Below, one piece after another: positions 36,515-45,326 of a stretch of DNA of 64,000 bases. The position numbers and the translations under genes are program-made. The stretch's first letter is position 1; the number at the start of each line of letters is the position of its first letter. Under the pieces are notes generated by a model that ran no database searches, was not told where the DNA came from, and saw nothing but the letters and a program-made list of their open reading frames with translations. Source of the stretch: Geobacillus subterraneus (GTDB lineage Bacteria > Bacillota > Bacilli > Bacillales > Anoxybacillaceae); the NCBI RefSeq assembly GCF_001618685.1, contig NZ_CP014342.1, forward strand, positions 1,364,001-1,428,000. Reading direction: 5' to 3'.

Positions 36515-37450
36515 TTGGCTGTTTTTAGCGGCATTTTATTGCAAGTGATGGTTCCGATGTTATTGATTGTCGGCTTGGGGGCAGGGCTTCACCGCTTCTT
36601 TCATCTTGACCTCAATACGTTATCCAAATTGAACATGTACGTCCTGTTGCCGGCAGTCGCATTCATCAACGTGTATGACAGTGAGTTGAATGGAAAGGTG
36701 TTGGCGGCCATCTTAGCATTTCTCTTGTTGCAAAACAGCGGACTGATCGTTTTGAGTATGATGATGGCCAAGTTGTTCAAATTAGAACGGAGTTTGTCAG
36801 CCGTATTTCAAAACACCATTGTGTTGAACAACTCAGGTAATTTCGGCATCCCGGTCAGTCAGCTTGTATTTCATCAACATCCGCTCGGGGCGACGATTCA
36901 AATTATGGTGACGATCTTTCAAAATTTCTTGACGAATACATATGGGGTATATCAGTTCGTATCCGGGAATGGAAAAAGGGAGAAATGGACTGCGGAGATA
37001 TGGAAAAATCCCGTCCTTCACGCGCTGTTGCTTGGCGTGGTCTGCCGATGGCTCCACGTCCCGATCCCATCATTTTTATGGACGCCGCTTCAGCGGGTCG
37101 CCGATGCGTTTTTAGCCATCGCCCTCTTTACGTTGGGAGCGCAAATCGCCTACGCTCGGTTTACTGCCTTGCCGCCGCTTGTGTATGTGAGTGTGTTCGG
37201 GCGCTTGATATTGTCGCCGCTGTTGGCTGGGTCTTTGATCTTTCTATTAGGAATGGATGGCGTGACGGCTCAGGCATTGCTCATTGCCAGTTCGTATCCA
37301 TGTTCACGCAATACGGCGCTGTATGCGCTCGAGTATGACTGCCACCCCGATTACGCCGCCCAGGCAGTGCTGGTGTCGACCTTGTTGAGCGCCATTACCG
37401 TGACAGGCACAGTATATGCGGCCCGTCTGCTGTTTCCGATTGGCGGATGA
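36515..37450 (+). CDS. AEC-family permease
   Basis: About 311 residues with ten hydrophobic segments, the auxin efflux carrier family layout. It has LNMYVLLPAVAFINVYDSEL in the first third and NNSGNFGIPVSQLVF, and ends LLIASSYPCSRNTALYALEYDC. I chose the TTG at 36515 because GAGAGGAGAG is correctly spaced; the ATG at 36488 has no ribosome site. Bacterial members carry malate, malonate or related acids, which fits its place after a tricarboxylate transporter and regulator. Confidence 0.8.
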   Translation: MAVFSGILLQVMVPMLLIVGLGAGLHRFFHLDLNTLSKLNMYVLLPAVAFINVYDSELNGKVLAAILAFLLLQNSGLIVLSMMMAKLFKLERSLSAVFQNTIVLNNSGNFGIPVSQLVFHQHPLGATIQIMVTIFQNFLTNTYGVYQFVSGNGKREKWTAEIWKNPVLHALLLGVVCRWLHVPIPSFLWTPLQRVADAFLAIALFTLGAQIAYARFTALPPLVYVSVFGRLILSPLLAGSLIFLLGMDGVTAQALLIASSYPCSRNTALYALEYDCHPDYAAQAVLVSTLLSAITVTGTVYAARLLFPIGG

Positions 37451-37465
37451 AAACGGGGGCAAGTT

Positions 37466-37633
37466 GTCGTCGACCTCCAATCGTGCAAAAATCCCGGGGG
37501 ATCGACGACAATGTTTTTTTGCGTCAAACTCCTACAGCCAACGCGGCTAGACCGTATTGACAGAATTTTTGAAACGTGCTATTCTGAAAACAGCCAAAAG
37601 GGGAAAAGCTTGATTTTATGCGCATGGTTTTGG
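37466..37633 (+). promoter_or_regulatory. leader of CRISPR array 2, with promoter and upstream inverted repeat
   Basis: GTCGTCGA (37466-37473) and TCGACGAC (37502-37509) repeat the structure seen before array 1. -35 TTGACA (37557-37562), 17 bases and -10 TATTCT (37580-37585) lead into the array. It is nearly identical to the array 1 leader throughout. Confidence 0.75.
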
Positions 37634-38472
37634 GTTTTTATCGTACCTATGAGGGATTGAAACTCTCCTTTTAGTGAAACATTGTGGCCGCTATATTGGT
37701 TTTTATCGTACCTATGAGGGATTGAAACAAATTTTCCAATACTTTTAATGTACGGTTCAATTTTATCCAGTTTTTATCGTACCTATGAGGGATTGAAACT
37801 GGAAGAACACAAAGAGAGAACACAAGAGCAACCGATCGTTTTTATCGTACCTATGAGGGATTGAAACAAAAACGAAGTGAAACGGTTGACCGAACTGACA
37901 AAAGTTTTTATCGTACCTATGAGGGATTGAAACGAAGACGCATATCGCTACTTGGCTAGAGTGCTTCCGTTTTTATCGTACCTATGAGGGATTGAAACAC
38001 CCGTGACCGCGTCGATCACAACGCCTCGCGGCGCGTTTTTATCGTACCTATGAGGGATTGAAACTTGACAACGACGATCATGTGATCGAATTTTACACAC
38101 GGAGTTTTTATCGTACCTATGAGGGATTGAAACCACTGGACGTAAATTCGGTTCGAGAGTGATTACAGTAGAGTTTTTATCGTACCTATGAGGGATTGAA
38201 ACAGTTCGTTTTTTCAAGACACGATGATATGCTGTGTCCTCGTTTTTATCGTACCTATGAGGGATTGAAACTAGCCGGCGCCGGGATAGCCTTTCTTCCT
38301 CGCCTCCGTTTTTATCGTACCTATGAGGGATTGAAACTCCCGATGGTCGTTATGGAATACGAGAACTTGCGTGGTTTTTATCGTACCTATGAGGGATTGA
38401 AACAAAATCGTGTACCGATGGAACCCGTCAACGATGATGAACGTTTTTATCGTACCCATGAGGAACTGAAAC
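37634..38472 (+). CRISPR. CRISPR array 2: 13 repeats, 12 spacers
   Basis: The same 30-base repeat as in array 1 starts at 37634, 37699, 37770, 37838, 37904, 37969, 38035, 38104, 38173, 38242, 38308 and 38374. A degenerate last copy at 38443-38472 ends AGGAACTGAAAC. Spacers are 35-41 bases, and none looks the same as a spacer of array 1. Direction is left to right. The array is separated from array 1 by 8.2 kb of metabolic genes. Confidence 0.97.
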
Positions 38473-38646
38473 TGTCTCCTGCCACAGCTGAACCACCGCT
38501 GAGTTCAGCTTGTTTTACCGCTCGACATAGGAAAAGGACAAATGCGAAATGGCACATGCCAAAAAAACGCGGGGGGAAACAAGAAGGAATTCGGCCGCGA
38601 AGGGCGAATACAGTACGGTGAATCCGACATTGCAGGGAGGGAAAAC

Positions 38647-39549
38647 GTGGCGAAGAAGCGAATTGACCATGACCGGTTGTTCAAAGAGCTGCTGTCGACA
38701 TTTTTTGAGGAGTTTTTGCTTCTTTTCTTTCCCGACGTGTACGAGTACATTGACGTTCACCATCTCTCTTTCCTCTCCGAGGAACTGTTCACCGATGTGA
38801 CGGCCGGAGAGAAGCACCGCGTCGACTTGTTGGTCGAAACAAAGGTGAAAGGGGAAGACGGGCTCGTCATTGTCCATGTCGAGCATCAAAGCTACACCCA
38901 GCGGACCTTCCCCGAGCGAATGTTCCTCTACTTCAGCCGCTTGTTTCAAAAATACCGCCGCCGCATTCTCCCGATCGCCATCTTCAGCTATGACGAACAA
39001 TACGACGAACCTTCCTCATTGGTCATGCAGTTTCCGTTTTTGACCGTTCTTGACTTCCGCTTTTTGACGGTGGAGCTATGCAAACTGCCGTGGCGCGCGT
39101 ACATCCGCCATGCCAACCCTGTCGCCGCTGCCTTGCTAAGCAAAATGGGGTATAATGAAGATGAGAAAGTCGACGTGAAAAAGGAATTTTTGCGCATGCT
39201 CGTCCGCCTTGAGCTGGATGAAGCGAAACAGCGGCTGTTGTTCGGTTTTTTCGAGACGTATTTGCGGTTATCCGAAGAGGAGGAAATCCAACTGCGACAC
39301 GAGGTGAGCCAAATGGAGACGAAGGAAGCAAAGCGTGTGATGGAACTCATCGTCTCATACGAACAGCGGGGGATGGAAAAGGGAATCCAACAAGGAATCG
39401 AACAGGGGATGAAGCAAGGACGCCAACAAGGGATCGAGGAAGGGAAGCTCGACGTGGTGAAGAGAATGCTGGCGAAAGGGTACGATGTCGACACGATTCA
39501 CGAACTGACTGGGCTGCCGGTCGAGACGATTGAAAAGGTGAGGCAGTAA
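38647..39549 (+). CDS. Rpn-family recombination-promoting nuclease, second paralogue
   Basis: 300 residues from the GTG at 38647 (AGGGAGGG upstream). It is collinear with the paralogue at 29540: DHDRLFKELLSTFFEEFLLLFFPDV, the nuclease motif HRVDLLVETK, VHVEHQSY, and a helical C-terminus with degenerate Q-G-I/M repeats instead of the regular tandem copies. An internal in-frame ATG at 39313 (METKEAKR) is again preceded by GAGGTGA with five-base spacing and would give 78 residues. It lies 174 bases after array 2. DNase activity is expected from the fold. Confidence 0.88.
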   Translation: MAKKRIDHDRLFKELLSTFFEEFLLLFFPDVYEYIDVHHLSFLSEELFTDVTAGEKHRVDLLVETKVKGEDGLVIVHVEHQSYTQRTFPERMFLYFSRLFQKYRRRILPIAIFSYDEQYDEPSSLVMQFPFLTVLDFRFLTVELCKLPWRAYIRHANPVAAALLSKMGYNEDEKVDVKKEFLRMLVRLELDEAKQRLLFGFFETYLRLSEEEEIQLRHEVSQMETKEAKRVMELIVSYEQRGMEKGIQQGIEQGMKQGRQQGIEEGKLDVVKRMLAKGYDVDTIHELTGLPVETIEKVRQ

Positions 39550-39740
39550 GTCGGATGCCCCCTGGCTAGAGCGAACGTCGCCGCCCGCAATGGCGTCAAA
39601 TCCCTCATAAAGGGCGGCGGCCGTCTTGTTAGAGCCTTCGGACGTTTCGTTCCCAGGGGAGGTTTTTGGAAACGCCGTGTTTTGGGAACTTTTTCGATTT
39701 ATGAACGGCGTTTTTCTTTTATGATCAGTCTTCTAATTTT
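39550..39740. other. gap after the second rpn gene
   Basis: No gene seen. Short GC-rich inverted sequences occur near 39565-39625 (GGCGTCAAATCC, GGCGGCGGCC), but no clear terminator could be drawn. Confidence 0.4.
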
Positions 39741-39836
39741 TTACCGTTTTCTCACGAATTTAAAAACCATAAAAACAGCTAAAATAACGACACCTATAAA
39801 AAGGTAGCCTAAAATAGACGTCATGGTAGTCAGCAT
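39741..39836 (-). CDS. 31-residue membrane peptide
   Basis: A small - strand gene. AAAGGAG is eight bases before the ATG at 39836. The product MLTTMTSILGYLFIGVVIL continues as AVFMVFKFVRKR: one hydrophobic segment of about 19 residues and a basic tail, as in single-pass membrane peptides. No family is recognised. Possibilities include a small transporter subunit, a type I toxin-like peptide or a signalling partner. It follows a possible secreted-peptide frame by 18 bases, so the two may be co-transcribed. Confidence 0.6.
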   Translation of the reverse strand: MLTTMTSILGYLFIGVVILAVFMVFKFVRKR

Positions 39837-39854
39837 GTCCCATTCTCCTTTTTG

Positions 39855-40002
39855 TTAATTGGTATCGGTATACAATTGTGCTTGTGAAGCTCTAATAAAC
39901 TCATTATGTTCTTCTGCGGCTTTCACAGATGTTTCAGAAACGCCAAACGATAATGTAGAAAATACTAAAACAAACGACAGGTAAAAATAGGTATTTGTTC
40001 AT
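39855..40002 (-). pseudogene. possible small secreted peptide gene, frameshifted
   Basis: From the ATG at 40002 the frame reads MNKYLFLP. If one T of the T5 run (A5 on the + strand, about 39983-39987) is skipped, it becomes MNKYLFYLSFVLVFSTLSFG followed by VSETSVKAAEEHNEFIRASQ and AQLYTDTN. This is a signal-peptide-like hydrophobic core and a short hydrophilic tail, reminiscent of exported pro-peptides such as Phr. No good ribosome site is visible and no Rap-type receptor gene is next to it. This is an inference from reading-frame character only. Confidence 0.35.
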
Positions 40003-40154
40003 AAAAATGAATCAATGCATTGCTTAGTGCAAAATGAAAGTACAATCTATGAAGCCGTTTGGCGCGATCCATTCGGGCGGAATGACATCACTCGATCGGC
40101 AAGCTGTCACGGCCGTATACCATTCATTGATTTTTAGATTTCAAACAAAAACTA

Positions 40155-40183
40155 TTGTAAACCGCTTTCACTTGGTTTATAAT
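40155..40183 (+). promoter_or_regulatory. promoter of the gluconate regulator operon
   Basis: -35 TTGTAA (40155-40160), a 17-base spacer and -10 TATAAT (40178-40183). A palindrome TAAACCGGTTTA (40189-40200) lies at the expected start of transcription. A weak cre-like TGAAAACGCTTTTG is at 40201-40214. Confidence 0.75.
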
Positions 40184-40215
40184 AAAGCTAAACCGGTTTA
40201 TGAAAACGCTTTTGA

Positions 40216-40231
40216 ACTAAATCGATTTAGT
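40216..40231 (+). promoter_or_regulatory. LacI-type operator upstream of the regulator gene
   Basis: ACTAAATCGATTTAGT is a perfect 16-base palindrome with the central CG typical of LacI-family sites. It lies just before the ribosome site of the regulator gene. The same core occurs three times downstream of gluconokinase. Confidence 0.85.
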
Positions 40232-40249
40232 ACGAGAGAGGGATCCCTT

Positions 40250-41266
40250 TTGAAAAAAGTAACGATGGCCGATGTCGCGAAATTGGCCAACGTTTCGAAA
40301 AGCACCGTGTCGCAATACTTAAATAAGCGCTATGAATATATGAGCGAGGAGACGAGAAAACGCATCGCCGAGGCGATTGAAGAGCTTGGGTATCAGCCGA
40401 ACATCATCGCCCGCAGTTTGAAGCAAAAGACGACAGCGACCATTGGCGTGATTGTTTTTAATATGCTTCATATGATGACAACGCAAGTGCTGCACGCCAT
40501 TGAAGAGGAATGCCAAAAGCGCGGGTTTCAAGTCATTGTCTGCAATTCCGGCGATGATCCGGATAAGGAAAAAACATATGTTGATACGCTGCTGGCGAAG
40601 CAAGTGGACGGGTTGATCGTGTTTCCGACAGGGAAAAATGAAGAGGTCTACCGCCGCCTTGTGGAGGAACGCTTTCCGCTTGTGTTTGTCGACCGGATGG
40701 TGCCGGGAGTGGAGGCAGACAGCGTGCTGCTTGATAATGCAGGTGCAGCGGAAATGGCGGTTCAGTATTTCGCTTCCCAGGGCCGCGATCGGATTGCGAT
40801 TGTCACCCCGCCGCTTGTCTCTTACAACGTGCCGCGGATGGAGCGGTTGGAAGGGTTTCGGGCGGCTATGCGCAAAAGAGGACTGGACGTTGAAGATGGG
40901 AACATCATCGCCGCTGATCCGGACGCGCTGCCGGAAGTGTTGAAACAACGGTTTGCCGAACCGAAGCGGCCTAATGCCTTGTTTGCGATCAACGACTTGA
41001 CGCTGATGGGGGTTTTGCGGTTTGTGAAAGACGCAGGGGTTCGTGTGCCGGATGAGGTGGCGATCATCAACATCGATGATGTGCCGTTTGCCGACATTTA
41101 CACGCCGGCGCTGACAACCATCGCCCAGCCGACGTTTGCGATGGGGAAAAAAGCAGCTGAGCGCGTGTTTGAACAAATGAAAGCGAAAAAAGCCGACGGT
41201 CCGCGCGTATTTCGTTTCTCCCCGACATTGATGGAACGGACATCGATCAGGCGGGGGAAGGAATGA
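40250..41266 (+). CDS. LacI-family regulator of gluconate genes
   Basis: 338 residues from the TTG at 40250, with GAGAGAGGG upstream. The LacI helix-turn-helix (VTMADVAKLANVSKSTVSQYLN) and hinge region (GYQPNIIARSLKQ) are followed by a periplasmic-binding-like effector domain (TIGVIVFNM, PDEVAIINIDDVPFADIYTPALTTI). It precedes gluconokinase, so gluconate or 6-phosphogluconate is the likely effector. CTAAATCGATTTAG operators in front of it and before the permease suggest autoregulation. It ends four bases into the extended gntK frame. Confidence 0.9.
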   Translation: MKKVTMADVAKLANVSKSTVSQYLNKRYEYMSEETRKRIAEAIEELGYQPNIIARSLKQKTTATIGVIVFNMLHMMTTQVLHAIEEECQKRGFQVIVCNSGDDPDKEKTYVDTLLAKQVDGLIVFPTGKNEEVYRRLVEERFPLVFVDRMVPGVEADSVLLDNAGAAEMAVQYFASQGRDRIAIVTPPLVSYNVPRMERLEGFRAAMRKRGLDVEDGNIIAADPDALPEVLKQRFAEPKRPNALFAINDLTLMGVLRFVKDAGVRVPDEVAIINIDDVPFADIYTPALTTIAQPTFAMGKKAAERVFEQMKAKKADGPRVFRFSPTLMERTSIRRGKE

Positions 41267-41283
41267 AGAAGGGAGGAGAAACG

Positions 41284-42828
41284 ATGGCGATTCATGAGGA
41301 CGTCGTCATTGGGATTGATATTGGAACGACAAGCACAAAAGCGGTTGTGTTTGACGGGCGGGGGAAGGTGCTGGCTTCTCACCCCGTCGACTATCCGATC
41401 ATCCAGCCGCATCCGGGGTTTGCCGAGCAGGATCCCGATGAACTGTTCGCGGCGGTCGTTCAAGCGGTCGGGGCGGTGACGGTCCGCCACGGCATCCGCC
41501 CAGAACAGGTGAAAGCGATGGGTTTGAGTGCGGCGATGCACTCGATTATGGCGCTTGACGAGTCGGGCCGGCCGCTCACCCGCCTCCTCATCTGGGCGGA
41601 CAACCGAAGCGTGGCTCAAACGGAGCGGCTGTGGAAAGAGCAAAACGGGCTTGCCATTTACCGGCGGACGGGGACGCCGATCCATCCGATGTCCCCGTTG
41701 CCGAAACTGCTTTGGCTGAAAGAGAAGCAGCCGGATGTGTTTCGGCAAGCCCGCTGGTTTGTCTCTGTGAAAGATTATGTGCTTTACCGTCTATACGGCG
41801 ATTATATCGCTGACCATTCGCTCGCTTCAGCGACCGGTTTGTTCTGCCTCGATACGCTTGATTGGGACGAGGATGTGCTTTCGTTTCTTGGCATAAGCCG
41901 CGAGCGGCTGCCGCGTTTAGTCCCAGCGACATACATCTTGCAAGGGATGAAGAAAGAATGGGCGGATAAAATGGGGGTATCCGCTGACGTGCCTGTTGTG
42001 ATCGGAGCAAGCGACGGCGTGCTCGCCAACGTCGGCGTCGGGGCGGTGCTCCCAGGTGAAGCGGCCATTACGATCGGGACGAGCGGGGCGGTGCGGACGA
42101 TTGCGGCAAAACCGACGACCGATGAAAAAGGGCGGACGTTTTGTTATGCGTTGACGCCCGGCTATTGGGTCGTCGGCGGACCGACGAACAACGGCGGCAT
42201 TTTGCTTCGCTGGCTGCGCGACGAGTTTGGCGCCCAAGAGCGGGAAGTGGCGAAAAAGCTCGGCATCGATCCGTATGACTTGTTGACGAAATACGCGGAA
42301 CGCGTCCCGCCGGGGGCGGAAGGGCTTGTGTTTTTGCCGTTTTTGTCGGGCGAGCGGGCGCCGTACTGGAATGCGAACGCGCGTGGGACGTTTTTTGGCC
42401 TTGGCCTTCATCATAAGCGCGAGCATTTCATCCGCGCTGTCATGGAAGGCGTCTGCTTCAGCATTCTCTCGGTCGCTTTAGCCATTCGCGATGTCACGGG
42501 GCCGATGTCGGAAATCCGTGTCTCGGGCGGATTCGCCAAGTCGCCGTTTTGGCGGCAAATGCTTTCTGATATGCTCGGCAAACCGCTCATCGTGCCGCAG
42601 ACGCACGAGGCGTCGGCGCTAGGGGCGGCTGCCGTGGCGCTTTACGCGTTAGGCGAGCTGCCGTCGCTGGAAACGGTGAAAACGTGGATCGACACAACGG
42701 CCCGCCATGAGCCGAAGGAAGAACATACGCTCATTTACGCTGAACTGTTTGATTTGTATGCCCGCTTGTATGAGCGATTGAAAGAGGAGTTCGACATCAT
42801 CGCTGCGTTTCAGCGGCGGAGTGGGTAA
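41284..42828 (+). CDS. gntK: gluconokinase, FGGY family
   Basis: 514 residues, the size of Bacillus GntK. FGGY markers are VIGIDIGTTSTKAVVFD at the start, the ATP-binding ITIGTSGAVRT, and GGFAKSPFWRQMLSDMLGKPL. WADNRS is in the sugar-binding region. It phosphorylates gluconate to 6-phosphogluconate. GAAGGGAGGAG precedes the ATG at 41284. The following permease gene is defective, so this kinase may depend on another gluconate importer. Confidence 0.9.
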   Translation: MAIHEDVVIGIDIGTTSTKAVVFDGRGKVLASHPVDYPIIQPHPGFAEQDPDELFAAVVQAVGAVTVRHGIRPEQVKAMGLSAAMHSIMALDESGRPLTRLLIWADNRSVAQTERLWKEQNGLAIYRRTGTPIHPMSPLPKLLWLKEKQPDVFRQARWFVSVKDYVLYRLYGDYIADHSLASATGLFCLDTLDWDEDVLSFLGISRERLPRLVPATYILQGMKKEWADKMGVSADVPVVIGASDGVLANVGVGAVLPGEAAITIGTSGAVRTIAAKPTTDEKGRTFCYALTPGYWVVGGPTNNGGILLRWLRDEFGAQEREVAKKLGIDPYDLLTKYAERVPPGAEGLVFLPFLSGERAPYWNANARGTFFGLGLHHKREHFIRAVMEGVCFSILSVALAIRDVTGPMSEIRVSGGFAKSPFWRQMLSDMLGKPLIVPQTHEASALGAAAVALYALGELPSLETVKTWIDTTARHEPKEEHTLIYAELFDLYARLYERLKEEFDIIAAFQRRSG

Positions 42829-42838
42829 AGGGAGGAAG

Positions 42839-42937
42839 ACTAAATCGATTTAGTTGGCTATGATCGGGCGCTAAATCGATTTAGCCCTTTCCTTCAAAGA
42901 TCTGAAAACGTTTGCTTTGTTCACTAAATCGATTTAT
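42839..42937 (+). promoter_or_regulatory. three operators between gntK and the permease remnant
   Basis: CTAAATCGATTTAG is at 42840-42853 (within the 16-base palindrome 42839-42854) and 42871-42884; CTAAATCGATTTAT is at 42924-42937. The spacings of 31 and 53 bases are about three and five helical turns. A cre-like TGAAAACGTTTGCT (42902-42915, two mismatches) lies between them. Confidence 0.8.
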
Positions 42938-42962
42938 CTCAAAGATAAAGGAGGAGCTTGTG

Positions 42963-43708
42963 ATGGGAATCGCCATTGTTGTTGCTGCTATTATCGTGTT
43001 ATTATTGCTCATTAGATTGTGCAGCATAAAGAAGCACGTGAGCTTCCTGGCTTTGGCAATACGCTGTTCACGATTTTGCTTCCGGTCATTTTGATGTTGA
43101 TTGCCTCTGTGGCAAACGTGACGCTTGATCAAAAGTCAGAAGCGGCGAAAGTGTTGCGCTTTATCGGCGACCCGATTGTTGCGCTCTTGATCGCGACGGT
43201 TTATTCGTTCTTCAGCTTAGGCTACGCCCGCGGCTTCCATCGCGACGCCGTGCTGAAGTTCGCCAATGACTGCCTTGGTCCGGTCGCGAACATCCTGCTT
43301 GTCATCGGGGCGGGCGGCGCATTCAACAAAGTGCTGCTTGATTCCGGCATCGGCGAACAAATCGCGGAAGTGGCGAAACACTCGCACTTCTCTCCGCTCC
43401 TGTTAGGCTGGGGCATTGCGGCGCTCATTCGCGTAGCGACGGGATCGGCGACCGTCTCGATGATGACCGCTGCCGGCATCGTTGCCCCCATCGCGGCTAC
43501 CATGCCGGGAACGAATATGGAACTGCTTGTCTTGGCGACCGGCGCGGGTTCGTTGATCTTGTCGCACGTCAATGACTCCGGCTTCTGGATGATCAAAGAA
43601 TATTTCGGCATGACGGTGAAAGAAACGCTCATGACATGGACAGTCATGGAAACGATTATTTCGGTGGTGGCGTTTGTCTTCATTTTGTTATTGAATATGG
43701 TTCTCTAG
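42963..43708 (+). pseudogene. gntP: gluconate permease with internal deletion and frameshift
   Basis: The ATG at 42963 (AAAGGAGGAG upstream) encodes the permease N-terminus MGIAIVVAAIIVLLLLI. About residue 18 the frame jumps to sequence that belongs near residue 225 of GntP proteins (KEARELPGFGNTLF) and is in another frame. From there the homologous C-terminal half runs intact to the end: GSATVSMMTAAGIVAP, LATGAGSLILSHVNDSGFWM. So about 200 codons are missing, with the junction near 43019-43022. Translation from the GTG at 43019 would give only a half-protein without a ribosome site. Gluconate uptake by this gene must be lost. Confidence 0.88.
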
Positions 43709-43720
43709 CCTTTTCCAGGC

Positions 43721-43757
43721 AAGACGCTCGTTTTTAGAAGAACGGGCGTCTTATTTT
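43721..43757 (+). terminator. terminator of the gluconate operon
   Basis: AAGACGC (43721-43727) pairs with GCGTCTT (43746-43752), with additional CGTT/AACG pairing inside, followed by ATTTTT. Confidence 0.85.
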
Positions 43758-43784
43758 TATATGTTCTTTTGTTATATTTTATAT

Positions 43785-43809
43785 TATAATTATGTAATAA
43801 AAAATGACA
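43785..43809 (+). promoter_or_regulatory. chemoreceptor promoter -10 and TnrA/GlnR box
   Basis: -10 TATAAT (43785-43790). TGTAATAAAAAATGACA (43793-43809) fits the TnrA/GlnR consensus TGTNA-N7-TNACA exactly. The box covers the expected start of transcription, which is a repressing position. Confidence 0.75.
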
Positions 43810-43825
43810 TAAGGAGTGACGCCTG

Positions 43826-45223
43826 TTGATTTTTGCGAGACGTGCGGAACGAAAAATAAAGCGCGAACTGGATCAGCCTCGACGTGAGGAAACGCAGGGA
43901 GGACCGCAACAAATTGCAAGGCAAATTGTTGTGGCGGTTGATCAGCTCAAAGCAGCGATGGAACAGATGAAGATGGCGGCACTTTCGCTGAATGACATTT
44001 CCGATTCAAGCCGGAATAGTGCGGCAGAGCTGATGGACCATAGCGAGAAAACGGTGGAGTATACGGAAAAAGTGGCGAACAAAATGCGAACAATCGAGGA
44101 GGCGGCTAGGGAAATCGCTGCATCTTCGCGTGATATGTATGCGAGCAGCCAGCAGTTTTCCGAACATTGGCTGCATTCATGGAATTCATTGGAGACGTTG
44201 CAAAAAGAAATTCGAACACTGCGCTCCCACCATGAAACGTTATTGGAACAAATGGACCATCTCGTTCATCATTCGCGACGCATCAATGAAATTATATCAG
44301 CGATCGGCGAGATTTCGCAGAAAACGAAAATTTTGTCGCTCAATGCCAATATTGAGGCGGCTCGTGCGGGAGAACATGGGCGCGGGTTTGCGGTCGTCGC
44401 GCGGGAAATCGGCATGTTGGCGAATCAAACGTCGGAAGCTGTCCAGCAAACACAGGATATTTTGTCCCTTATTCAACGCGAAATCGCAGCGACAACCGAT
44501 ATCGTTCGCGAAGAAACAAAGCAAATCGATGTTGAAGAGAAAGAAATGGAAGCGATTATGTCGTTCCTTCATTTGCTGCAGCGACAGCTGAATGATATGA
44601 CGGACCTCGTCTCCTCTTCTGTCCGGTCAGCGTCTGGGCAGTCGGACAGCGTGAAAGAAATCGCCGTTCTCCTAGAAGAAATCGTGCAATTGAGCCGGGA
44701 AAATCAACGGTTTGTCGAGCGAGTGACGGCGGATATGAACGAACAGCATGAAAGCGTCGAACAGATTTTGCGCATTAATGAAGCGCTGCAAAAGACAGCG
44801 GAGGAGCTGCAACAAACGGTCGGACGTGATTGGATGAGAGAAACGATTTCTGTCGATGATGCGGTCGTGAAAAACACGATTCAGAAACTATCGGCTTTGC
44901 TTCAGTCAGCTCCGTTGGAACAAATGGATGAGGCCATGCATCAACGCGTGCTGGATCGATTTTTATCTGAGAATGGAGAGATTGAGGCTGTCTGGTCGAA
45001 TCGTCTTGATGGGGCGTTTGTCTATTCGAATCCGCCGGCGGGCTTGGTCAACGCCAAAGTCCGGTCGTGGTTTCAGGAAGCTTGTAGAGGAACAGTGTAT
45101 GTTTCCGATCCGTATGTATCGGCATTGACGAAACATCTTTGCGTCACGGTGTCCGCTCCCATTAGGGATCATAACGGTCAAATTGTCGGGGTCATTGGAG
45201 TGGATTTGTCGCTTGTGAAATGA
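43826..45223 (+). CDS. soluble methyl-accepting chemotaxis-type protein
   Basis: 465 residues from a TTG start with AAGGAGTGA upstream. No membrane segment is present. The first two thirds form the long coiled coil of a receptor signalling domain, with the conserved tip [30 protein letters not shown] at about 170-200. The C-terminal 110 residues look like a Cache/PAS-like sensor ([41 protein letters not shown]). This inverted order, signalling first and sensing last, suits a cytoplasmic receptor. A TnrA/GlnR box and the adjacent urea importer suggest it senses nitrogen status or urea-derived signals. Confidence 0.88.
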   Translation: MIFARRAERKIKRELDQPRREETQGGPQQIARQIVVAVDQLKAAMEQMKMAALSLNDISDSSRNSAAELMDHSEKTVEYTEKVANKMRTIEEAAREIAASSRDMYASSQQFSEHWLHSWNSLETLQKEIRTLRSHHETLLEQMDHLVHHSRRINEIISAIGEISQKTKILSLNANIEAARAGEHGRGFAVVAREIGMLANQTSEAVQQTQDILSLIQREIAATTDIVREETKQIDVEEKEMEAIMSFLHLLQRQLNDMTDLVSSSVRSASGQSDSVKEIAVLLEEIVQLSRENQRFVERVTADMNEQHESVEQILRINEALQKTAEELQQTVGRDWMRETISVDDAVVKNTIQKLSALLQSAPLEQMDEAMHQRVLDRFLSENGEIEAVWSNRLDGAFVYSNPPAGLVNAKVRSWFQEACRGTVYVSDPYVSALTKHLCVTVSAPIRDHNGQIVGVIGVDLSLVK

Positions 45224-45228
45224 ACGCT

Positions 45229-45275
45229 GCCCCAAAAAGGTGCATGTGTGCCTTTTTGGGGCATGTTTTGTTTTT
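45229..45275 (+). terminator. terminator of the chemoreceptor gene
   Basis: A perfect 12-base-pair stem, GCCCCAAAAAGG (45229-45240) with CCTTTTTGGGGC (45251-45262), followed by T-rich sequence. Confidence 0.9.
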
Positions 45276-45326
45276 CGACCTGGCTGATTGGTCGGAAGAT
45301 GATTGATAATAAATATAACAAAAATA

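Noticed and set aside
37948-38621. Frames on both strands across array 2 (VSIPHRYDKN and FYRTYEGLK repeats)
   Set aside because: Same cause: the 30-base repeat is open in several frames.
38549-38646. Frame starting MAHAKKTRGETRRN before the second rpn gene
   Set aside because: It runs into the rpn gene in another frame and has no recognisable family.
28429-39549. cas genes between or beside the arrays
   Set aside because: All genes in the interval were assigned to other families; no Cas1, Cas2, Cas3 or Cascade-like protein is present.
40319-41176. 285-codon - strand frame
   Set aside because: Antisense of the LacI-type regulator; no recognisable domain.
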